Shown here: one piece after another, positions 43,080 to 53,118 of the stretch | How the letters are laid out: each line of letters opens with the position of its first letter | Position numbering within the stretch: the stretch's first letter is position 1 | DNA from: Betaproteobacteria bacterium | GTDB lineage: Bacteria > Pseudomonadota > Gammaproteobacteria > Burkholderiales > Burkholderiaceae_D | Reading direction: 5' to 3' | NCBI GenBank assembly: GCA_025362735.1 | Contig: JANYFL010000062.1 | Location: 1 to 64,000, forward strand | Length of the DNA stretch: 64,000 nucleotides | Translations under genes and position numbers: made by a program | The notes under the pieces: generated by a model | What the model saw: the letters and a program-made list of their open reading frames with translations, nothing else | Databases searched by the model: none | What the model was told of the DNA's origin: nothing

Positions 43080-44159
43080 ATGACGAATTCAACCATATTG
43101 GTAACAGGTGGCGCAGGATTCATCGGAACCAATTTCGTATATGACTGGTTTCAGTGCGAAAACGACACCATCGTCAACGTTGACAAGTTGACTTACGCTG
43201 GCAATCTGCACAGCCTGGACGCACTCAAGGCGAACAATAAGCACAACTTTGTTCGTGCAGATATCTGTGATCAGGTCAGTCTCGACAACTTGTTCAAACA
43301 GTATCGCCCACGTGCTGTGGTTCACTTTGCTGCCGAGAGCCATGTGGATCGCTCGATTCATGGTCCTGCTGAATTCGTGCAAACCAATATGGTTGGCACC
43401 TTCACCCTTTTGGAGTCCGCTCGCAACTACTGGTTGGCACTCGAAGGACAGTCCAAGCAAAATTTCCGCTTCCTGCATGTTTCGACCGACGAGGTTTACG
43501 GCTCACTCGGCACGAATGATCCGCAATTTTCCGAAACGACTCCCTACGCACCGAATAGTCCCTACTCCGCATCGAAGGCGGGCTCCGATCATTTGGTACG
43601 CGCCTACCATCACACCTATGGTTTGCCGACCCTGACGACCAATTGTTCCAACAACTATGGTCCGTATCAGTTTCCTGAAAAGCTGATCCCGCTAATGATT
43701 GCCAATGCGCTTGCAGGTAAGAATCTGCCCGTTTATGGCGATGGCAAGAATGTGCGCGACTGGCTGTATGTCGGCGATCATTGCTCGGGTATACGTACCG
43801 TGCTCGCGGGCGGCCAAGTTGGCGAGGTTTACAACATAGGCGGCTGGAACGAAAAGACTAATCTTGAAGTCGTCCATACCTTGTGTGACCTGCTGGATGC
43901 GCTGAAACCAAAATCTTCAGGCTCGTATCGCGACCAGATTCAGTTCGTCAAAGATCGACCCGGTCATGACCGTCGCTATGCAATCGATGCGCGCAAGATT
44001 GAGCGCGAACTCGGTTGGCGTCCAGTTGAGACCTTTGAAACCGGTCTGCGCAAGACCGTGCAGTGGTATCTCGATCATCAGGACTGGGTGGCACAAATTC
44101 TCAGCGGTAGCTATCGCGACTGGATTGCGACCCAATATGGTCAATCGCTTGCAATGTAA
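43080..44159 (+). CDS. rfbB: dTDP-glucose 4,6-dehydratase
   Basis: The 359-residue short-chain dehydrogenase converts dTDP-glucose to the 4-keto-6-deoxy intermediate of dTDP-L-rhamnose. It shows the NAD-binding [27 protein letters not shown], the catalytic [10 protein letters not shown] and [15 protein letters not shown], and [18 protein letters not shown]. Length is typical. It begins the polysaccharide cluster; rfbA follows 7 bp after its stop. The organism should therefore make dTDP-L-rhamnose or a related 6-deoxyhexose. Confidence 0.97.
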   Translation: MTNSTILVTGGAGFIGTNFVYDWFQCENDTIVNVDKLTYAGNLHSLDALKANNKHNFVRADICDQVSLDNLFKQYRPRAVVHFAAESHVDRSIHGPAEFVQTNMVGTFTLLESARNYWLALEGQSKQNFRFLHVSTDEVYGSLGTNDPQFSETTPYAPNSPYSASKAGSDHLVRAYHHTYGLPTLTTNCSNNYGPYQFPEKLIPLMIANALAGKNLPVYGDGKNVRDWLYVGDHCSGIRTVLAGGQVGEVYNIGGWNEKTNLEVVHTLCDLLDALKPKSSGSYRDQIQFVKDRPGHDRRYAIDARKIERELGWRPVETFETGLRKTVQWYLDHQDWVAQILSGSYRDWIATQYGQSLAM

Positions 44160-44166
44160 AACAGGG

Positions 44167-45102
44167 ATGCACGTGCAAACTCAACACCGCAAAGGCATCA
44201 TTCTCGCTGGAGGCTCGGGCACCCGACTGTATCCAGTCACACGCTCGGTCTCCAAACAGTTACTGCCGATATACGACAAACCAATGATCTACTACCCGCT
44301 CAGCGTTCTGATGCTGGCGGGGATACGCGAAATTCTTGTGATCTCCACGCCCCAAGACACGCCGCGTTTCGAAGAATTGCTTGGAGACGGTAAGCAGTGG
44401 GGTCTGCAGATTCAATACGCCGTGCAACCATCGCCGGATGGCCTTGCCCAGGCCTTCATCATCGGTAAAGAATTCCTGGATGGCGCACCAGCGGCTCTGG
44501 TTCTCGGCGACAACATTTTTTATGGTCATGACCTGGCCAAGCAGCTGCAGAAGGCCAATGCCCAAGCCAGTGGCGCCACCGTGTTTGCCTATCATGTCAA
44601 CGACCCGGAACGTTATGGCGTCGTCGACTTCGACAGTCGAGGCCGCGCGTTGACCCTGGAAGAAAAGCCGACCTCACCCAAGTCAAACTATGCGGTAACT
44701 GGACTCTATTTTTACGATAACCGAGTCGTCGACATCGCCGAATCAATCAAGCCTTCCCCACGCGGTGAGCTTGAAATTACCGATGTCAACAAACGTTATT
44801 TGGAGATGACCGAACTGGACGTGGAAGTACTCGGGCGCGGCTATGCCTGGCTAGATACCGGCACCCATGAATCCCTGCTCGAAGCGTCACAATTCATTCA
44901 GACGATTGAAAAACGTCAGGGTCAAAAAGTAGCATGCCCTGAAGAAATTGCTTATCACTTGGGTTATGTAAATGCGTTGCAGATAGGCGACCTGGCCAAG
45001 CCTCTCTTGAAAAGTGAATACGGCCAATACTTGATGAAGATGCTCAAAGAATACCCTGCCCCCCAAGATGGGGCTCGGAAAATTTTCGGAAATGCGGTAT
45101 GA
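44167..45102 (+). CDS. rfbA: Glucose-1-phosphate thymidylyltransferase
   Basis: About 311 residues. It joins dTTP and glucose-1-phosphate to make dTDP-glucose. The nucleotide loop [33 protein letters not shown], and [13 protein letters not shown] are all intact, with the later [14 protein letters not shown] and [15 protein letters not shown]. The open frame extends back to 43966 inside rfbB, but the family N-terminus starts about ten residues after the ATG at 44167. The stop overlaps the rfbC start by 4 nt. Confidence 0.97.
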   Translation: MHVQTQHRKGIILAGGSGTRLYPVTRSVSKQLLPIYDKPMIYYPLSVLMLAGIREILVISTPQDTPRFEELLGDGKQWGLQIQYAVQPSPDGLAQAFIIGKEFLDGAPAALVLGDNIFYGHDLAKQLQKANAQASGATVFAYHVNDPERYGVVDFDSRGRALTLEEKPTSPKSNYAVTGLYFYDNRVVDIAESIKPSPRGELEITDVNKRYLEMTELDVEVLGRGYAWLDTGTHESLLEASQFIQTIEKRQGQKVACPEEIAYHLGYVNALQIGDLAKPLLKSEYGQYLMKMLKEYPAPQDGARKIFGNAV

Positions 45103-45647
45103 ATATCATCCCAACTGATTTACCTGAGGTTCTGATCATCGAACCTCGTGTTTTTGGCGATGATCGGGGTTTCTTTTTTGAAAGCTTTAACCTCAAAACC
45201 TTCCGCGAAAAAACCGGTGTAACACTCGACTTCGTACAAGACAATCATTCACGCTCGGCCAAGAACGTATTACGAGGATTGCATTATCAAATCCAACAAG
45301 CGCAAGGAAAACTCGTGCGCGTGATCTCCGGTGAAGTATTCGATGTCGCAGTAGACCTGCGCCGCAGCTCACCCAATTTCGGCAAATGTGCAGGCTTTGT
45401 TCTCACCAGCGAAAACAAGTGCATGGCTTGGGTGCCACCGGGTTTTGCCCACGGCTTCTTGACGCTTTCCGATTCGGCCGAATTTCTATACAAGACTACG
45501 GATTACTACGGCCCGACCTTCGAACGATCGATTGTCTGGAACGATCCGGACATCGGCATCGCCTGGCCGCTGAACGGACAAGCGCCCCTCCTCGCCGCTA
45601 AGGATCAAGCCGGCCTGCGATTGCGCGACGCTGAAGTCTACGAATAA
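45099..45647 (+). CDS. rfbC: dTDP-4-dehydrorhamnose 3,5-epimerase
   Basis: The 182-residue cupin-fold enzyme carries [20 protein letters not shown], the catalytic His in [30 protein letters not shown] and [13 protein letters not shown] with the second His, and the Tyr-containing FLYKTTDYY. It epimerises C3 and C5 of the 4-keto intermediate. Start overlaps rfbA by ATGA, so the two are coupled. Length is normal. Confidence 0.97.
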   Translation: MNIIPTDLPEVLIIEPRVFGDDRGFFFESFNLKTFREKTGVTLDFVQDNHSRSAKNVLRGLHYQIQQAQGKLVRVISGEVFDVAVDLRRSSPNFGKCAGFVLTSENKCMAWVPPGFAHGFLTLSDSAEFLYKTTDYYGPTFERSIVWNDPDIGIAWPLNGQAPLLAAKDQAGLRLRDAEVYE

Positions 45648-45656
45648 ATTTTGCAC

Positions 45657-46559
45657 ATGAAAATTCTGGTCACCGGTATCACCAGTCAAGTCGGTTGGGA
45701 ATTGATGCGTTCAATGCAACCGCTGGGCGAAGTCATCGGCGTCAATAGCCAGCAGATGAATCTGGCTGATCCTGACGCGATTCGCAGAGTAATCCGCGCG
45801 ATTCAACCCGGCCTGATCGTCAACCCCGCTGCTTATACCGCTGTTGACAAAGCTGAGTCCGAACCTGAACTAGCCATGCAGATCAATGGTATCGCTCCAG
45901 GCATCATTGCAGAAGAAGCCAAGCGACTTGAAGTGACTTTGATCCATTACTCGACCGACTATGTTTTTGATGGTACTAAAGAGGGACCATATACTGAGAA
46001 AGACAAAGCCAACCCTCAAAGCATTTACGGAAAATCCAAGTTAGCTGGAGAGAAGGCAATCCAAGCAGCAGCTTGCGACCATCTGATTCTACGAACAAGC
46101 TGGGTTTATGCAGCTCGCGGCAAGAATTTTCTAAAAACCATTTTGCGCTTAGCTCAAGAGCGTGAGTCCCTCCGTATCGTCGCAGATCAGTTCGGCGCAC
46201 CCACGTCTGCGCGACTGATCGCCGATACGACCGCTCACATTATTCGTCAGATTGCTACTGAGCAGCGCCATAAATCACTCGGTTCCAGATCGTATCCTGG
46301 CGTACTTAATCTCACTTCTGGCGGAGCGACCAGTTGGCACGGTTTTGCCTCTTATATTTTAGAACAGGCTGTGCTTAACTTACCGCAGTTCAAACCGTTA
46401 TCCAACAAAATTGATGCGATCAATACGAGTGAATATCCGCTGCCTGCGCCGCGCCCGGCTAATTCACTGCTAGACAGTCACCAGCTAAATACAAGTTTCG
46501 GTATCAGCCTTCCCAAATGGGAAACAGGTGCCAAACTCTGCATCGCAGAATTGGCCTGA
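45657..46559 (+). CDS. rfbD: dTDP-4-dehydrorhamnose reductase
   Basis: The 300-residue reductase completes dTDP-L-rhamnose. It has the nucleotide loop LVTGITSQVGWEL, NPAAYTAVDKAESEPELA, the STDYVFDGTKEGPY block, and the YGKSKLAGE catalytic Tyr/Lys pair, then RTSWVYAARGKNFLKT. The ATG at 45657 is preferred over the TTG at 45651. A 10-base gap separates it from rfbC. With rfbB, rfbA and rfbC the four-gene rhamnose set is complete. Confidence 0.96.
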   Translation: MKILVTGITSQVGWELMRSMQPLGEVIGVNSQQMNLADPDAIRRVIRAIQPGLIVNPAAYTAVDKAESEPELAMQINGIAPGIIAEEAKRLEVTLIHYSTDYVFDGTKEGPYTEKDKANPQSIYGKSKLAGEKAIQAAACDHLILRTSWVYAARGKNFLKTILRLAQERESLRIVADQFGAPTSARLIADTTAHIIRQIATEQRHKSLGSRSYPGVLNLTSGGATSWHGFASYILEQAVLNLPQFKPLSNKIDAINTSEYPLPAPRPANSLLDSHQLNTSFGISLPKWETGAKLCIAELA

Positions 46560-46587
46560 ACAAATTTCTATTGCCAGTTGCCGGACA

Positions 46588-47427
46588 ATGAATCCCCATC
46601 TCCAACAACCAACTTCACTATTCTTTGTGACAAAGAGTATCTGTCAGCATCGTCACCTGATTTGGCAGATGAGCAAACGCGAGGTTGTGGGCCGCTATAG
46701 AGGATCCCTTTTGGGTTTGGCATGGTCATTTTTCAATCCAATCCTCATGCTAAGTGTTTATACCTTCGTATTTTCTGTGGTTTTCAAAGCCCGCTGGGGA
46801 GCTGGGGGTGCGGACGGTAGTGAAAGCAAAACAAGCTTCGCCCTGACCCTATTCATTGGGCTGATTGTTTACTCGCTTTTTTCTGAGTGTGTTAGCAGAG
46901 CACCAAGTCTCATCGTCAGCAATGTGAGCTATGTCAAAAAGGTGATTTTCCCACTGGAAGTTTTACCGGTAATAGCGCTTGCCTCATCATTTTTTCACAT
47001 GATGATCAGCATTTTTGTCTGGTTAATTGCGACCCTATTCCTTGGGGGCTCCCTGCATTGGAGCGGCCTGCTACTTCCATTGATCCTGTTACCGCTAATG
47101 ATCGGCACTCTGGGTATTGCATGGTTTCTTGCATCAATTGGTGTGTTTGTGCGCGATGTAGGGCAGACCATAGGCATCATATTGACAGTCATGATGTTCA
47201 TGTCCCCGATCTTCTTTCCCCTTTCGGCCATACCCGAAAAATTTCAGTTTGCCATTTCGCTGAACCCCCTGACATTTTTTATCGAACAATCAAGGCACCT
47301 ATTGATTTGGGGCGGAACACCAGATTGGATAGCTTTGGCAAGCTATCTAGTGGGTAGCTTGCTGACAGCTTGGGCGGGATTCTGGTGGTTTCAGAAAACG
47401 CGAAAGGGGTTCGCAGATGTCATTTAG
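46588..47427 (+). CDS. wzm: Polysaccharide ABC transporter permease (Wzm)
   Basis: About 279 residues with six hydrophobic helices and the ABC-2 polysaccharide-exporter core: MSKREVVGRYRGSLLGLAWS near the N-terminus, a cytoplasmic-facing SYVKKVIFPLEVLPV coupling segment, and ISLNPLTFFIEQSRHLL near the end. It forms the membrane channel that moves the finished undecaprenyl-linked glycan to the periplasm. The ATG at 46588 gives the family N-terminus. The stop overlaps the start of the ATPase gene by 11 nt, so the two subunits are made together. Confidence 0.94.
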   Translation: MNPHLQQPTSLFFVTKSICQHRHLIWQMSKREVVGRYRGSLLGLAWSFFNPILMLSVYTFVFSVVFKARWGAGGADGSESKTSFALTLFIGLIVYSLFSECVSRAPSLIVSNVSYVKKVIFPLEVLPVIALASSFFHMMISIFVWLIATLFLGGSLHWSGLLLPLILLPLMIGTLGIAWFLASIGVFVRDVGQTIGIILTVMMFMSPIFFPLSAIPEKFQFAISLNPLTFFIEQSRHLLIWGGTPDWIALASYLVGSLLTAWAGFWWFQKTRKGFADVI

Positions 47428-48847
47428 CTCCTCTCTTTCAGGCTTGCCTCCAACCCCATCATTGAAGGGCGAGACAGCTGCAGTTATGCCTCAGGGTTCT
47501 GAAGAAGTGGCGATCAAAATCAGCCATCTCAGCAAGCTTTATCAGCTCTATGAAAAGCCTGGGGACCGCCTGAAGCAAATGCTGATCCCGCGTTTGCAAC
47601 GCTTGTTCTTTCAGGAATCCAAGCAATTTTTCAAAGAATTCTGGGCAATCAGGGATATCAGCTTTGAAGTTCGACGGGGCGAAACACTGGGCATCGTCGG
47701 CCGTAACGGCGCAGGGAAATCCACGCTGCTTCAAATAATTTGTGGCACGCTGACGCCAACCTCGGGTGATGTACAGATCAACGGTCGTGTTGCCGCTTTG
47801 CTGGAACTAGGCTCAGGCTTCAATCCGGAATTCACTGGTCGCGAAAATGTCTTTCTGAATGCAAGCGTCTTAGGATTGACTCGAGAACAAACCTTCAAGC
47901 GCCTCGATGACATTTTGTCTTTCGCGGATATCGGGGATTTCATCGACCAGCCAGTCAAAACCTATTCCTCAGGAATGATGGTTCGCCTTGCCTTTGCTGT
48001 CATTGCCCACGTTGATGCCGACATTTTGGTCATTGATGAAGCGCTGGCAGTTGGTGACGCTTTCTTTACTCAAAAGTGCATGCGCTTTCTGCGCAGTTTC
48101 ATGACCCATGGTACGGTACTGTTTGTCAGCCATGATACGGGCTCGGTCAAGAGCTTGTGTAATCGAGCCCTCTGGATAGAGAAGGGTAAAACGCAACTTC
48201 AAGGCAGCCCCAAGGAAGTCTGTGAACTCTACCTGGAAGCTTTCTACGAAGCCCAGCAAGGTAAAAGCAGCTCAACACAACTGAAGCCCGGCCCACTTCA
48301 GGATCAAGCTGCTCATTTCAAGGATCAACGTCAGGATTTCCTCAACCACAGTAACTTGCGCAACGATCTTGAGGTTTTCCGTTTTGATCCATTCGCCCCC
48401 TCATTTGGGAAAGGCGACGCGCAAATCATTCAAGTCGATTTCTTAGATAGCTACGGTAGTCCATTGTCATGGATCGTTGGAGGTGAAGAAGTCACACTTC
48501 GCGTATGCGCCAAAGTGCATGAAACCTTACTTTCTCCAATTATTGGCTTTCATATCAAAGATCGCCTTGGTCAAACGTTGTTCGGAGACAATACTTATCT
48601 GACTTATGCCAACCAACTATTGCAATGCGAAAGTCATTCAACTTTGTGTGCTGAATTCAGTTTCTCGATGCCGATCTTGCCAAACGGGAATTACAGCGTA
48701 AACGTCGCTATTGCTACAGGCTCTCAGGCTGAACATATACAACATCATTGGATACATGATGCCATTCTTTTCAAATCCGAATCCAGTAGCGTGAGTACCG
48801 GACTTGTGGGCATTCCAATGCAAAAAATAAGTCTGAGACTACTTTAA
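47417..48847 (+). CDS. wzt: Polysaccharide ABC transporter ATPase (Wzt) with C-terminal carbohydrate-binding domain
   Basis: The 476-residue ATPase has Walker A GRNGAGKST at residues 95-103, signature TYSSGMMVRLAFAV, Walker B DILVIDEALAVGDA and the switch His in VLFVSHDTGS. After about residue 290 comes a second domain that resembles the Wzt C-terminal beta sandwich (ADAQIIQV-type strand then LRVCAKVHETLLSPIIGFHI and PNGNYSVNVAIATG). In O-antigen exporters this domain recognises the modified non-reducing end of the polymer. The presence of methyltransferases directly downstream suggests that a terminal methyl cap could be the export signal. The gene overlaps wzm by 11 nt. Confidence 0.94.
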   Translation: MSFSSSLSGLPPTPSLKGETAAVMPQGSEEVAIKISHLSKLYQLYEKPGDRLKQMLIPRLQRLFFQESKQFFKEFWAIRDISFEVRRGETLGIVGRNGAGKSTLLQIICGTLTPTSGDVQINGRVAALLELGSGFNPEFTGRENVFLNASVLGLTREQTFKRLDDILSFADIGDFIDQPVKTYSSGMMVRLAFAVIAHVDADILVIDEALAVGDAFFTQKCMRFLRSFMTHGTVLFVSHDTGSVKSLCNRALWIEKGKTQLQGSPKEVCELYLEAFYEAQQGKSSSTQLKPGPLQDQAAHFKDQRQDFLNHSNLRNDLEVFRFDPFAPSFGKGDAQIIQVDFLDSYGSPLSWIVGGEEVTLRVCAKVHETLLSPIIGFHIKDRLGQTLFGDNTYLTYANQLLQCESHSTLCAEFSFSMPILPNGNYSVNVAIATGSQAEHIQHHWIHDAILFKSESSSVSTGLVGIPMQKISLRLL

Positions 48848-48873
48848 AAAATACACTAAAAATTTAAGTACAT

Positions 48874-51800
48874 ATGGAATTCACTGGTGAACGTTACGTT
48901 CCGGAAATCGACGGCGATATTGCCTTGGAACATCTACATCGCTATTACATGGCTTGTGAACTGGTCAGTGGTAAAGATGTCCTAGATATTGCCAGCGGTG
49001 AAGGCTATGGCTCTTCCATGCTGGCAAAAACAGCCAAAAGTGTTGTTGGAGTCGACATTAGCGAGGAAGCCGTGCGGCATGCGCAAGTTCGCTATAGCAC
49101 TCCTTCGCTGCAATTTCTGGCTGGAAACTGTTCGAAAATCCCATTGCCAGATCATAGCGTGGATGCGGTCGTCAGCTTTGAAACTATCGAGCACCACGAT
49201 CAGCATGAACAAATGTTTGCCGAGATTCGACGTGTGCTGCGCCCTGGCGGATTGTTGGTGATCTCCAGTCCCGACAAATACAACTACTCAGTCGCTCCCG
49301 GATATAGCAATCCCCATCATGTCAAGGAGTTGTTTCGGCATGAGTTTGAAGATTTGTTGCACAGAAATTTTCAGAATGTCGAACTGTTCGGACAACGAGT
49401 TCTATTTGGTTCCGCGATCTTTGCCGAAAACAAAAAAACGGAAGTCATCAGCTATCGGCAAGAAAATAATGAGTCACGTCAATCAACTGGTCTTGCTGAA
49501 CCAATTTACTGGATCGGGATAGCATCAGACAGCCAGCTGCCACCCGTCCCCTCCGCACTCCTTGAACAGCCCATCAATGAAACAGAAATCGTTAAATCAT
49601 GGAGCAAGATCGTCACTGCACGGGACCATCAAATTGCTGGGCTTAAGCAGGAATTTGTGAATGAAAATGCTCGCCTTGAAAATGAGTTGAGGACCAAGAC
49701 TCAAACCCTTGCCTCACGCGATACACAAATTGAAGAATTAAGAAAACAAATTTCTTCTTTAACAGATGAAACACTTCGTCTTGAAGAAGGACGGCAAAGT
49801 TGGAACCAAACCCTTGCAGTACGCAACACACAAATTGAAGAGTTACAGCAACAGATTTCATCTTTAACGGATGAAAGCTTGCGTAACCATAAATACACTT
49901 TGCAATTACAAGTACAACTTGAAGAGACTCAAACTCAATTGGCAAAAATTATAATGAGCCATTCCTGGAAAATGACATTCCCGCTGCGTGAAGGTTGGAA
50001 ATGGCTGCAAAATCCTTCATTGCAGGCCCAACGATATTTGCGATTCGCCGCCGAGCTTACCAAACGGGCTTACGTGCGGCTACCACTGAGTCACCAGACA
50101 AAAATAGCTCATCGACTATTTTTGGCAAAACACCTGCCCAAGTTATTGCGGGCAAGTAGTGGCCAGCCCCTGTCGGTTCCGATTCTGCACAAACCGACTC
50201 TTGTGTTACATCCAATTTCAGATCTTCAGGAGGCGGCCCTTGGCATAACGCTCAAGACATCGTCCGAACCCCTTGTTTCGGTCATCATTCCAATTTTCGG
50301 GAAGTGCGACTACACCCTCAGGTGTCTGATTTCGATCGCCACAAACTCGCCACAGGTCCCTTTTGAAATTATCTTGGTCAACGACTGCTCTCCAGACAAT
50401 TCAGAAGAAGTGCTTAAAGCCGTGAAGGGCCTACAGGTCATTTCTAATTTGGAGAATCAGGGCTTCATTCGTTCGTGCAACATTGGAGCCCTGGCGGCGA
50501 AAGGAGAGTATCTGTGTTTTCTGAACAACGACACAGAAATCGTTTCAGATTGGCTGGACGCACTCGTTCAAACATTTGAAGAATTCCCTGGGACCGGGCT
50601 GGCTGGTTCGAAACTGGTCTATCCTGACGGAAAACTACAGGAAGCTGGTGGAATCATCTGGCAGGATGGTAGCGCATGGAATTTCGGACGCAACCAGGAT
50701 CCGTCGCTGCCCGTTTACAACTACGCCCGCGAGGTCGACTACTGCTCAGGGGCCTCCATCATGGTTCCCAAAGCCCTTTTTGCTGAACTCGGGGGATTTG
50801 ACGAACACTATTTACCTGCTTACTGCGAAGACGCCGATCTTGCCTTGAAGATTCGGTCACGTGGTTATCGTGTCATCTATCAGCCACTTTCAGTAGCAAT
50901 TCATCATGAAGGCATCACTTCGGGCACTGATACGACCCTAGGTATAAAAGCCTACCAGATCGAAAACACCCGGAAACTGTTTGAACGCTGGAAGGAACAT
51001 CTCAAGCATCATCAATCGCCTGGAGCTGATCTTGGTAGCGCCAAAGACCGGATGGCCAAATATCGCGTTTTGGTACTGGATCATTGCACGCCCACACCCA
51101 ATCAGGATGCAGGTTCAATAACGGTATTCAACCTCATGGTGCTTTTGCGTGAAATGAATTTTCAGGTGACCTTCATTCCTGAGGATAATTTCCTCTTTCT
51201 GCCGGATTATTCTCCGGCAATACAGCGAGTGGGTGTTGAGACTTTATTTGCGCCTTACGTCACATCCGTTGAACAACATTTAAAGGAATGCGGCGATCGA
51301 TATGACCTAGTTTTCCTTTTCCGTCCAGCAGTTGTTGAACGAAATATCCAGGTTATCCGCAAATTTTCTCCTCAGGCCAAGGTCTTGTTCCACACCGTTG
51401 ATCTGCATCATTTAAGAATGTCGCGAGAAGCACAGCTTCTCCGTGACACGAGCAAACAAAAAGCAGCAGATGAAATGAAATATCGGGAATTGGCTGCCAT
51501 TCGGGCGGCCGACGCATCAATTGTTCACAGTACCGCCGAACTGGATTTGCTCCATAAGGAACTACCCGACGAGAAGCTTCATGTATTCCCGCTCATCATG
51601 AGCATTCCTGGAACAAAAAAGGAATTCAAGGAAAGACGCGATATCGTTTTTGTAGGTGGATACCAACACACACCAAACATTGATGCGGTGCTGTACTTTG
51701 TTGGCGAAATAATGCCGATCCTGCGTTCCCGGTTGCCGGGTGTTCGTTTCTATGCCGTCGGCAGCAATCCCCCGGAGAACATTCAAGCTCTGGCCGGTGA

Positions 51801-53118
51801 CGGTGTCATCATCACCGGCTTTGTGGAAGACCTGCCAACGCTGCTCGATCAGATGCGTGTCTCCGTTGCTCCATTGCGCTTTGGAGCAGGGATCAAAGGA
51901 AAAATCGGCACGGCAATGGCGCTTGGTCTGCCAACAGTCGCCACCCCTCTAGCGGCAGAAGGTATGTCCCTGACCGAGGGCAAAAATATTCTGGTTGCAG
52001 ACAGTCCGGAAGCATTTGTTGATGCATTGATGCGCGTTTACACCGACGAAACGGTATGGCGCGATTTAAGTGCTGCCGGTCTGGATTTTGCAGATCAGGC
52101 TTGGGGTGGCGATGCGGCTTCCACCATACTGATTCATATTCTTAATTCCCTTGGAATACCGGGCGCGCGTGGGAATTATCCGATCCGGTTATTTTTAGCC
52201 AATACCAAAGCCACCCCCAGCCCCACAATTGAAGACGGGGGAAATCAAAAACTGCATCCCATTGGAAGTTGCCGGAACAAAGCACAATTCGAACAGTTGT
52301 TGCAGAGCGATGCACTCAAAAAGAATTCTGTCATAACCAATGACCTGATATTGCAAGCCAAAGGGCGTGAGAGTTTTGCGATTGAAGGATTTTGCGTCCC
52401 CTGTAACAAGTCAGTCCCCCTTCTCGTAGACTTGCTGTCCGGGGGGCAACGGGATGGGGAATATTGGATACCGAACTGGCGTGAGCGTCTTGAATGCCCA
52501 CTTTGCCACATGAACAATCGCCAGCGCTTGATTGCAACGCTGGTCAACCAATATTTAAGCCAGCGGGCAAACTCACCAGCAAACGTCTATTTCATGGAGC
52601 AGGTAACGCCCATTTACCTATGGGCAAGTAAAGTATTTACCGACCATCACTTGCAAGGGAGTGAGTATCTTGGTCACGAGTATCAAGGCGGAACAGTCGT
52701 AAAGGGCATCCGCCATGAGGATGTCACTTCGCTAAGCTTTGATGATGCCAGCCTTGACCTGATTGTCAGTAACGACGTGTTTGAACATGTCCCTAATCCG
52801 GCCAGCGCCTTTAGTGAATGTGCGCGAGTTTTACGTTCGGGTGGATTGATGCTTGCTACGATTCCGTTTCATAGCAACGCAGAAATTTCGGTAGTCAGGG
52901 CATCGCTGGACCAACATGGCCTTCAGCATCATCTGCCACCGATGTATCACGGCAATCCGGTATCGGCGGAAGGTTCTCTAGTCTTTACCGATTTTGGTTG
53001 GGATGTCCTTTCTGCTTTACGTGAGGCCGGTTTCTCAGATGTCGCTGTATCGCTCTTTGTTTCAGAGCCATTCGGCCACTTAGGAAATGGGCAACTCGTG
53101 TTTGAAGCCAAACGTTGA
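48874..53118 (+). CDS. Giant multi-domain methyltransferase-glycosyltransferase (1414 aa)
   Basis: Domains in order: a SAM methyltransferase at residues about 1-170 (VLDIASGEGYGS, then HHDQHEQMFAEIRRVLRPGG); a coiled coil at about 245-360 with a repeated unit ending QIEELRKQISSLTDE; a GT2 glycosyltransferase at about 465-700 (VSVIIPIFGKCDYTLRCL, FLNNDTEIV, YCEDADLALKIRSRGYRV); a GT-B glycosyltransferase at about 725-1110 (DIVFVGGYQHTPNIDAV, APLRFGAGIKGKIGTAMA); and a C-terminal Cys-pair region (VPCNKS, ECPLCHMNN) with a second methyltransferase (FDDASLDLIVSNDVFEHVPN). It likely elongates and then terminates the glycan chain, as the WbdA/WbdD proteins do. Domain calls are firm, sugar specificities unknown. 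It follows wzt by 26 bp. Confidence 0.9.
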   Translation: MEFTGERYVPEIDGDIALEHLHRYYMACELVSGKDVLDIASGEGYGSSMLAKTAKSVVGVDISEEAVRHAQVRYSTPSLQFLAGNCSKIPLPDHSVDAVVSFETIEHHDQHEQMFAEIRRVLRPGGLLVISSPDKYNYSVAPGYSNPHHVKELFRHEFEDLLHRNFQNVELFGQRVLFGSAIFAENKKTEVISYRQENNESRQSTGLAEPIYWIGIASDSQLPPVPSALLEQPINETEIVKSWSKIVTARDHQIAGLKQEFVNENARLENELRTKTQTLASRDTQIEELRKQISSLTDETLRLEEGRQSWNQTLAVRNTQIEELQQQISSLTDESLRNHKYTLQLQVQLEETQTQLAKIIMSHSWKMTFPLREGWKWLQNPSLQAQRYLRFAAELTKRAYVRLPLSHQTKIAHRLFLAKHLPKLLRASSGQPLSVPILHKPTLVLHPISDLQEAALGITLKTSSEPLVSVIIPIFGKCDYTLRCLISIATNSPQVPFEIILVNDCSPDNSEEVLKAVKGLQVISNLENQGFIRSCNIGALAAKGEYLCFLNNDTEIVSDWLDALVQTFEEFPGTGLAGSKLVYPDGKLQEAGGIIWQDGSAWNFGRNQDPSLPVYNYAREVDYCSGASIMVPKALFAELGGFDEHYLPAYCEDADLALKIRSRGYRVIYQPLSVAIHHEGITSGTDTTLGIKAYQIENTRKLFERWKEHLKHHQSPGADLGSAKDRMAKYRVLVLDHCTPTPNQDAGSITVFNLMVLLREMNFQVTFIPEDNFLFLPDYSPAIQRVGVETLFAPYVTSVEQHLKECGDRYDLVFLFRPAVVERNIQVIRKFSPQAKVLFHTVDLHHLRMSREAQLLRDTSKQKAADEMKYRELAAIRAADASIVHSTAELDLLHKELPDEKLHVFPLIMSIPGTKKEFKERRDIVFVGGYQHTPNIDAVLYFVGEIMPILRSRLPGVRFYAVGSNPPENIQALAGDGVIITGFVEDLPTLLDQMRVSVAPLRFGAGIKGKIGTAMALGLPTVATPLAAEGMSLTEGKNILVADSPEAFVDALMRVYTDETVWRDLSAAGLDFADQAWGGDAASTILIHILNSLGIPGARGNYPIRLFLANTKATPSPTIEDGGNQKLHPIGSCRNKAQFEQLLQSDALKKNSVITNDLILQAKGRESFAIEGFCVPCNKSVPLLVDLLSGGQRDGEYWIPNWRERLECPLCHMNNRQRLIATLVNQYLSQRANSPANVYFMEQVTPIYLWASKVFTDHHLQGSEYLGHEYQGGTVVKGIRHEDVTSLSFDDASLDLIVSNDVFEHVPNPASAFSECARVLRSGGLMLATIPFHSNAEISVVRASLDQHGLQHHLPPMYHGNPVSAEGSLVFTDFGWDVLSALREAGFSDVAVSLFVSEPFGHLGNGQLVFEAKR

